A stretch of 28,340 nt of DNA from an uncultured Sutterella sp. GTDB lineage: Bacteria > Pseudomonadota > Gammaproteobacteria > Burkholderiales > Burkholderiaceae_F. This document shows, piece after piece, positions 23,748 through 28,340 of the stretch (the first letter of the stretch is position 1; every line of letters starts with the position of its first letter). Position numbers and translations under genes: made by a program. The DNA lies in NCBI GenBank assembly GCA_934249275.1, contig CAKQKT010000012.1:1-28340 (forward strand). The letters are read 5' to 3'. Under the pieces are notes generated by a model. The model saw nothing but the letters and a program-made list of their open reading frames with translations, had not been told where the DNA came from and searched no databases.

Positions 23748-24356
23748 ATGGCCAACAACAATAGCAAATGGTATGTCGCCGGCGTTCTGCTCATTGGTGC
23801 CGTCATCGGCATCGTCTTCGTCGGCATCCTGACGAGCGTCGTTCACTGGGCAGGCAGCCCCAAGTTCTGCGGCGAATTCTGCCACTCCATGGACGTCACC
23901 TACGCCGCCTACAAGAAGGGCCAGCACTACATGACGGGTTCCGGTGCCACCGCCGGCTGCTCCGACTGCCACCTTTTGAATCACTCCAACGAACACGTTG
24001 GTCCATTCGACTACACGGCTCTCCTCTTCGACAAGGCCCGCGCCGGCACCACCTCGCTTCTCGGCCAGATTCAGGGTTCCCTGAGCACGCATGAAAAGCA
24101 GGTTGAAAAGCGCAAGGAAATGGCCGAAGCCGTTCACAAGCAGATGCTTGACCGCAACTACTCCGCCTGCCGCGGCTGCCACGATCTGTCCCGCATGCAG
24201 AATGCCAAGAAGCCGTTCATCGCCAAGATGCACCAGAACCTTGACAAGGATCCGAAGAAGCCTGCCGACTGTCTGGCTTGCCATCCGAAGGTCGGTCACG
24301 ACTACGCCGCTGCCGATGCCGAAATGGCCAAGGCTCAGGAAACTGCCGCGAAGTAA
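23748..24356 (+). CDS. Membrane-anchored tetraheme cytochrome c (NapC/NrfH/CymA family)
   Basis: A 202-residue quinol-oxidising cytochrome. One N-terminal transmembrane anchor (about 9-31) precedes a periplasmic haem domain. Four haem sites are visible: C41/C45/H46, C71/C74/H75, C141/C144/H145 and C175/C178/H179. The last three are CXXCH. The first is CGEFCH, three residues between the cysteines, followed by S-M, the Met used as a haem ligand in NapC/NrfH proteins. Family members pass electrons from menaquinol or ubiquinol to periplasmic reductases. No reductase gene is adjacent, so it may be a general hub like CymA. AGAAGG lies six bases before the ATG. An FNR-like box upstream suggests anaerobic expression. 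Confidence 0.9.
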   Translation: MANNNSKWYVAGVLLIGAVIGIVFVGILTSVVHWAGSPKFCGEFCHSMDVTYAAYKKGQHYMTGSGATAGCSDCHLLNHSNEHVGPFDYTALLFDKARAGTTSLLGQIQGSLSTHEKQVEKRKEMAEAVHKQMLDRNYSACRGCHDLSRMQNAKKPFIAKMHQNLDKDPKKPADCLACHPKVGHDYAAADAEMAKAQETAAK

Positions 24357-24396
24357 TTCCTTCAACGGCCGGCTTTTCTGAAAAAGCAATATTTTC

Positions 24397-24431
24397 AAGA
24401 CCCCGACGCCCGAAAGAGCGCCGGGGTCTTT
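24397..24431 (+). terminator. Intrinsic terminator of the cytochrome gene
   Basis: AAGACCCCG-A-CGC (24397-24409) pairs with GCG-C-CGGGGTCTT (24418-24430), one mismatch and an eight-base loop, followed by a short T run. It lies 41 bases past the stop. Confidence 0.82.
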
Positions 24432-24483
24432 CATTGGGACCTAGCAATGCCCCTACCTATCGGCAGGGCAACGCCGATTTGTC

Positions 24484-24489
24484 TACAAT
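24484..24489 (+). promoter_or_regulatory. Candidate -10 box for pepN-fbp
   Basis: TACAAT lies 67 bases before the pepN start and just after the preceding terminator. No clear -35. Confidence 0.3.
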
Positions 24490-24555
24490 CGCTAGAAACC
24501 CATTGCTTTGTCTGCGGCGGACGTGCTCTGCCGCGTTCACATTTTGCGAGCACAA

Positions 24556-27222
24556 ATGGCAGAAACCACTTTCCGCGCCGACTATCGTGCACCGTCTCAT
24601 TTGATTGACACCGTGCACCTTGAGTTCGACCTTGACGCCGACAGCACCAGCGTCATCAACACCATGCACGTGTGTCCGAATCCGGATGCGACCGCTTCCT
24701 CCGACCTTGTTCTCAACGGCGAAACCCTGACGCTCGTGAGCGTCGCGATCGACGGTCTTCCGCTCGACGAATCCCGCTACACGGTCACCGATACCCTGCT
24801 CACCATCCGCGGCGTAGACCGCGAATGCGACATCATCGTCGTCAACCGCTTCAGCCCTTCCGCCAACAAGGCGCTCTCCGGCATCTATGCGTCCGGCCAA
24901 AATCTGATGAGCCAGTGTGAAGCCGAAGGCTTCCGCCGCATCACCTACTTCCTGGACCGTCCCGACGTGCTCTCGCGCTACAGCGTCGTGATTCGCGCAT
25001 CCAAGGAGCAGTACCCGGTGCTGCTCACCAACGGCAACCGCATTGAGGAAAAGGATCTTGACGACGGCCGTCACGAAGCACGCTGGGAGGATCCGTTCCC
25101 CAAGCCCTGCTATCTCTTTGCGCTGGTCGCAGGCAAGCTTGAAGCTCTTCGCGACACGATCGTTCTCAAGGACGGCCGCACGGCCAGCCTTGAAGTCTGG
25201 GTCGAGCCGCAGGACATCGACAAGACCCAGCACACGATGGACAGTCTTAAAAAGTCGATCCGCTGGGATGAGGAACGCTGGGGGCTTGAGCTTGACCTTG
25301 ACGGCTTCCGCATCGTGGCAACGAACGACTTCAACTTCGGCGCGATGGAAAACAAGGGGCTCAACATCTTCAACGCCCGCTATGCACTCGCCAATCCTAA
25401 GGTCGCCACCGATCAGGACTACGCCAACATTGAGTCCGTCGTGGGTCATGAATACTTCCACAACTGGACGGGCGACCGAGTCACGCTGCGCGACTGGTTC
25501 CAGCTCACGCTCAAGGAAGGCCTGACGGTCTTCCGCGATCAGGAATTCTCCGCCGACATGCTCGGCGATGAATCCGCGCGCGCTGTTGAGCGCATCCGCA
25601 ACGTAAAGACACTTCGCCTGGCGCAGTTCGCAGAGGATGCTGGCCCCATGGCTCATCCGATCCGTCCCGACAGTTATCAGGAAATCAACAACTTCTACAC
25701 GAGCACCGTGTATGACAAGGGCGCCGAAGTCATTCGCATGCTCCAGACGCTTCTTGGACGCGAAACCTTTCGCAAGGGCTTCGACCTCTACATTGCCCGC
25801 AACGACGGTCACGCCGTGACGTGTGAAGCCTTCCTCGAAGCCATGGAAGAAGCCTCCGGCCGTTCTCTCGAGCAGTTCCGCCGCTGGTACGCTCAGGCCG
25901 GCACACCGCGCCTTGCCGTCTCCACTCAGTGGAACGCCGAGGCCGGCCAGCTTGTCATGACGGTCGAACAGACCACGCCTCCCACGCCGGGCCAATCCTC
26001 CAAGGAACCGCTTCTGATGCCGTTCCCGGTTGCTCTGCTTGACGCCGAAGGCCGTGAAATGCCCGTGCTTCTTGAAGGCGAAGCTGAAAGCGCCGCACAG
26101 CTCACTCGCATGTTCGAACTCAAGGACGCCCGCCAGACCTGGGTATTCACGGAACTTCGCGAAAAGCCCGTGCCCAGTCTCAACCGTGGTTTTGCTGCCC
26201 CGGTCATCCTTGACATTGAGCTCGGCGCCGATGAACTGGCGCTTCTTGCCCGCACCGACAGCGATCCCTTCAACCGTTGGGAAGCCATGAACCGCCTGAT
26301 GATGAAGGCGATTCTTGAACAGGTTCGTGCCGTTCTCGCCAACGAGCAGGCGCCCGTGAACCCGACGCTTCTCGACGCATTCGGCGCTCTCATCGACGAC
26401 GATTCTCTCTCGCCCGCCTTCCGCGCCGTTGCAATGGAGCTTCCCGGCGAACGCGCCGTTTCCGACGCGCTTCCGATCATCGATCCGGCCGCCGTGCACC
26501 GAGCACGCGAAATCGTGCGCGAAGCACTCGGCATCCGCTGGCACAGCAAGCTTGAAAAAGTTATCGACGCCTGCAGGCTCGACGGCGAGTATTCGCCGGA
26601 TTCCACCAGTGCCGGCATCCGCGCTCTCAAGAACACCTGCTACTACTTCACCATCGCCAGCGGCAACAAGACGATGGTGCTTCGAGTGCGCGACCAGTTC
26701 AATACGGCCAACAATCTGACGGACCGCCTCGCCTCGCTCTCCCTGATCTCGGCCTCAAGCACTCCGACCAAAAACGACACCATCGTCGCGGCGCTCAAGG
26801 AGTGGTACACCGAACCGCTGCTCGTCAACAAGTGGCTGACGATTCAGGCTACGGCTCCCTGTTTTGCCGGGGAAACTCCCGTCGTCACCCGCGTTGCCGA
26901 ACTCGTCCGCAGTCCCTTCTTCTCCATGACGAACCCGAACAACGTTTATGCTTTGCTCGTGGCCTTCTTCATGAACAATCCGGCCGAATTCCATCGTCCG
27001 GACGGCGCCGGCTACAAGTTCTGGGCCGAATGCGTCCTTCAGCTCGACGCCCTCAACCCGCAGGTCGCCTCTCGCGTCGCCCGCAGTCTTGAAAACTGGC
27101 GCCGCTACACGCCGCAGCTTTCCAACCTGATGTTCCAGGCTCTCAAGCATCTGGAACATCAGGAAAAGCTCTCCGCCAGCGTGCGCGAAATCGTTGAAAA
27201 AGCTTTGAACAATCCCGCTTAA
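24556..27222 (+). CDS. pepN: Aminopeptidase N
   Basis: An 888-residue M1-family zinc aminopeptidase of the E. coli PepN type that trims N-terminal residues from cytosolic peptides. The exopeptidase motif GAMEN is at 262-266. Zinc ligands are H298, H302 ([10 protein letters not shown]) and E321 ([14 protein letters not shown]), with E299 catalytic. The N-terminal domain begins [21 protein letters not shown]. The C-terminal helical repeat domain (about 560-888) is complete, and total length matches E. coli PepN (870). The ATG at 24556 is preferred over an in-frame TTG 48 bases upstream; the ribosome-binding site is weak. fbp follows after 14 bases, and the pepN-fbp pair is widespread in Burkholderiales. 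Confidence 0.96.
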   Translation: MAETTFRADYRAPSHLIDTVHLEFDLDADSTSVINTMHVCPNPDATASSDLVLNGETLTLVSVAIDGLPLDESRYTVTDTLLTIRGVDRECDIIVVNRFSPSANKALSGIYASGQNLMSQCEAEGFRRITYFLDRPDVLSRYSVVIRASKEQYPVLLTNGNRIEEKDLDDGRHEARWEDPFPKPCYLFALVAGKLEALRDTIVLKDGRTASLEVWVEPQDIDKTQHTMDSLKKSIRWDEERWGLELDLDGFRIVATNDFNFGAMENKGLNIFNARYALANPKVATDQDYANIESVVGHEYFHNWTGDRVTLRDWFQLTLKEGLTVFRDQEFSADMLGDESARAVERIRNVKTLRLAQFAEDAGPMAHPIRPDSYQEINNFYTSTVYDKGAEVIRMLQTLLGRETFRKGFDLYIARNDGHAVTCEAFLEAMEEASGRSLEQFRRWYAQAGTPRLAVSTQWNAEAGQLVMTVEQTTPPTPGQSSKEPLLMPFPVALLDAEGREMPVLLEGEAESAAQLTRMFELKDARQTWVFTELREKPVPSLNRGFAAPVILDIELGADELALLARTDSDPFNRWEAMNRLMMKAILEQVRAVLANEQAPVNPTLLDAFGALIDDDSLSPAFRAVAMELPGERAVSDALPIIDPAAVHRAREIVREALGIRWHSKLEKVIDACRLDGEYSPDSTSAGIRALKNTCYYFTIASGNKTMVLRVRDQFNTANNLTDRLASLSLISASSTPTKNDTIVAALKEWYTEPLLVNKWLTIQATAPCFAGETPVVTRVAELVRSPFFSMTNPNNVYALLVAFFMNNPAEFHRPDGAGYKFWAECVLQLDALNPQVASRVARSLENWRRYTPQLSNLMFQALKHLEHQEKLSASVREIVEKALNNPA

Positions 27223-27236
27223 GAGGAATTTACATC

Positions 27237-28235
27237 GTGTCCACTCTTTCTCTCAGTCAGTATCTCTGCCGTGAACAGCAGCTTCACGACCTCGACCCCG
27301 TTCTTTCCCGTTTGATCGTCAGCGTCTCCGAAGCCTGCAAGACGATCAGCTTCAAGGTTCGCAACGGCGCGCTTGCCGGCGTGCTCGGCATGGCCGGTTC
27401 CGAAAATGTTCAGGGCGAAGACCAGAAGAAGCTCGACATCATCAGCAACGACATCTTCGTTGAAGCCGTCGCGCTTTCCGGCTCCGTCTGCGGCATGGTG
27501 AGTGAAGAAATCCCCGATGTCATTCCCGTTCCGGAAGACCTCCCGATCGGCCCGTACCTGATCTGCTTCGACCCGCTTGACGGCTCTTCCAACATTGACA
27601 TTAATGTGTCCATCGGCTCGATCTTCTCGGTCCTGCCTGCCGTTCGCCCGAAGCGCCAGCCCGTTGCCGAAGACTTCCTAATGCCAGGCACCCAGCAGGT
27701 CGCCGCCGGCTACTGCATGTACGGTCCCCAGACTCAGCTCGTCCTCACGTTCGGCCGCGGCGTCGTGATGTTCACGCTTGACCCGACGACCGGCACCTTC
27801 ATGCTCACGGCCGAAGGCGTCCGTGTTGCCCGCGAAGCCAAGGAATTCGCCATCAACTGCTCCAACATGCGCCACTGGGAGGATCCGGTCAAGCGCTATG
27901 TCGCCGAGCTTCTTGAAGGCAAGACCGGCATTCGCGGCAAGGACTTCAACATGCGCTGGGTTGCCGCCATGGTGGCCGAAGTGCACCGCATCCTCCAACG
28001 CGGCGGCATCTTCATGTATCCGCGCGATCACCGCGACCTCTCGAAGCCGGGCAAGCTCCGCCAGCTCTATGAAGCCAATCCGATGTCCATGCTGATGGAA
28101 AACGCCGGCGGCGCCGCTACGAACGGCCACCAACGCATCCTCGACATCGTGCCCGAAAAGATCCACCAACGCGTGGCCGTCTTCCTCGGCGCAGCCGATG
28201 AAGTCGAACGCGTTACGGCCTATCACGCCGAGTAA
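27237..28235 (+). CDS. fbp: Class 1 fructose-1,6-bisphosphatase
   Basis: A 332-residue class 1 FBPase, the same length as E. coli Fbp, removing the C1 phosphate of fructose-1,6-bisphosphate in gluconeogenesis. The metal site has E90/E91 (VSEEIP) and the signature DPLDGSSN at 112-119, continuing [13 protein letters not shown]. Further family blocks are [18 protein letters not shown], the phosphate-binding KYVAELL-like region, GGIFMYPRD and [16 protein letters not shown]. The start is GTG at 27237 with AGAGGA nine bases upstream. It is probably co-transcribed with pepN. Only a weak, mismatched hairpin without a T tract follows at 28236-28254. Confidence 0.96.
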   Translation: MSTLSLSQYLCREQQLHDLDPVLSRLIVSVSEACKTISFKVRNGALAGVLGMAGSENVQGEDQKKLDIISNDIFVEAVALSGSVCGMVSEEIPDVIPVPEDLPIGPYLICFDPLDGSSNIDINVSIGSIFSVLPAVRPKRQPVAEDFLMPGTQQVAAGYCMYGPQTQLVLTFGRGVVMFTLDPTTGTFMLTAEGVRVAREAKEFAINCSNMRHWEDPVKRYVAELLEGKTGIRGKDFNMRWVAAMVAEVHRILQRGGIFMYPRDHRDLSKPGKLRQLYEANPMSMLMENAGGAATNGHQRILDIVPEKIHQRVAVFLGAADEVERVTAYHAE

Positions 28236-28340
28236 GCCTCGGTAAGGCCGAAGCCTAAAAAACGGTTCATCACGGAAGTCCGGGGAACGCAGCCTTGACT
28301 TTTAGGAAAAAGGCGCGTCGGGTATCCGCACATAAAAAAG

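Noticed and set aside
24457..26544. A 695-codon open frame antisense to pepN
   Set aside because: It lies wholly opposite a well-recognised gene, is low in complexity and has no family motifs. High-GC codon bias in pepN leaves few stop codons in this antisense frame.
28236..28340. A possible RNA gene or promoter in the last 105 bases (TTGACT at 28295-28300)
   Set aside because: No matching -10 at the right distance, no recognisable RNA fold, and the window ends; nothing can be claimed.

Overview
This is an ordinary chromosomal segment of a moderately high-GC Gram-negative bacterium, most likely a betaproteobacterium of the order Burkholderiales. The order fba-(dgkA)-purC-purE-purK-sua5 and the pair pepN-fbp are typical of that order. 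The FNR-type site, the NapC-like cytochrome and the molybdate locus point to an anaerobically respiring host; a gut Sutterella/Parasutterella-like organism is my inference, not proven. No phage, CRISPR array, toxin-antitoxin pair or obvious defence system is visible. The only mobile DNA is one decayed IS200/IS605-type remnant.

Layout, left half. A minus-strand tRNA-Thr(CGU), with promoter and terminator, opens the window. A plus-strand run follows: tsaE-amiC (ATGA overlap), fba, dgkA, purC, a tnpB remnant flanked by hairpins, then purE-purK-sua5-arsC-like, then a DMT exporter and murI (ATGA overlap). murI converges on a minus-strand pair encoding a KynB-like cyclase and a hotdog thioesterase. 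A nitroreductase is divergent from that pair and converges on a DUF72 protein. An orphan FixJ-type response regulator follows.

Layout, right half. thiC (minus strand) is preceded by a TPP riboswitch and a stem that would mask its ribosome-binding site. purB (plus strand) follows, then aroG and argF (minus strand), separated by strong terminators. modABC (minus strand) is divergent from modE, with a ModE-like inverted repeat between them. A tetraheme NapC/NrfH-type cytochrome stands alone behind an FNR-like box, and pepN-fbp close the window. The last 105 bases (28236-28340) and the first 74 hold nothing I can name.

Themes. Four purine genes (purC, purE, purK, purB) serve IMP/AMP synthesis. 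fba and fbp give two consecutive gluconeogenic steps. Sua5 and TsaE belong to the t6A37 tRNA pathway, and the tRNA-Thr here has A37. modABC/modE supply molybdate, probably for respiratory molybdoenzymes encoded elsewhere, and the cytochrome would feed quinol electrons to periplasmic reductases. I see no clearly novel system. The best leads are a CX3CH first haem motif in the cytochrome, the hairpin-bounded tnpB remnant splitting the purC-purE pair, the SD-masking TPP switch, and several intrinsic terminators in unusual positions.
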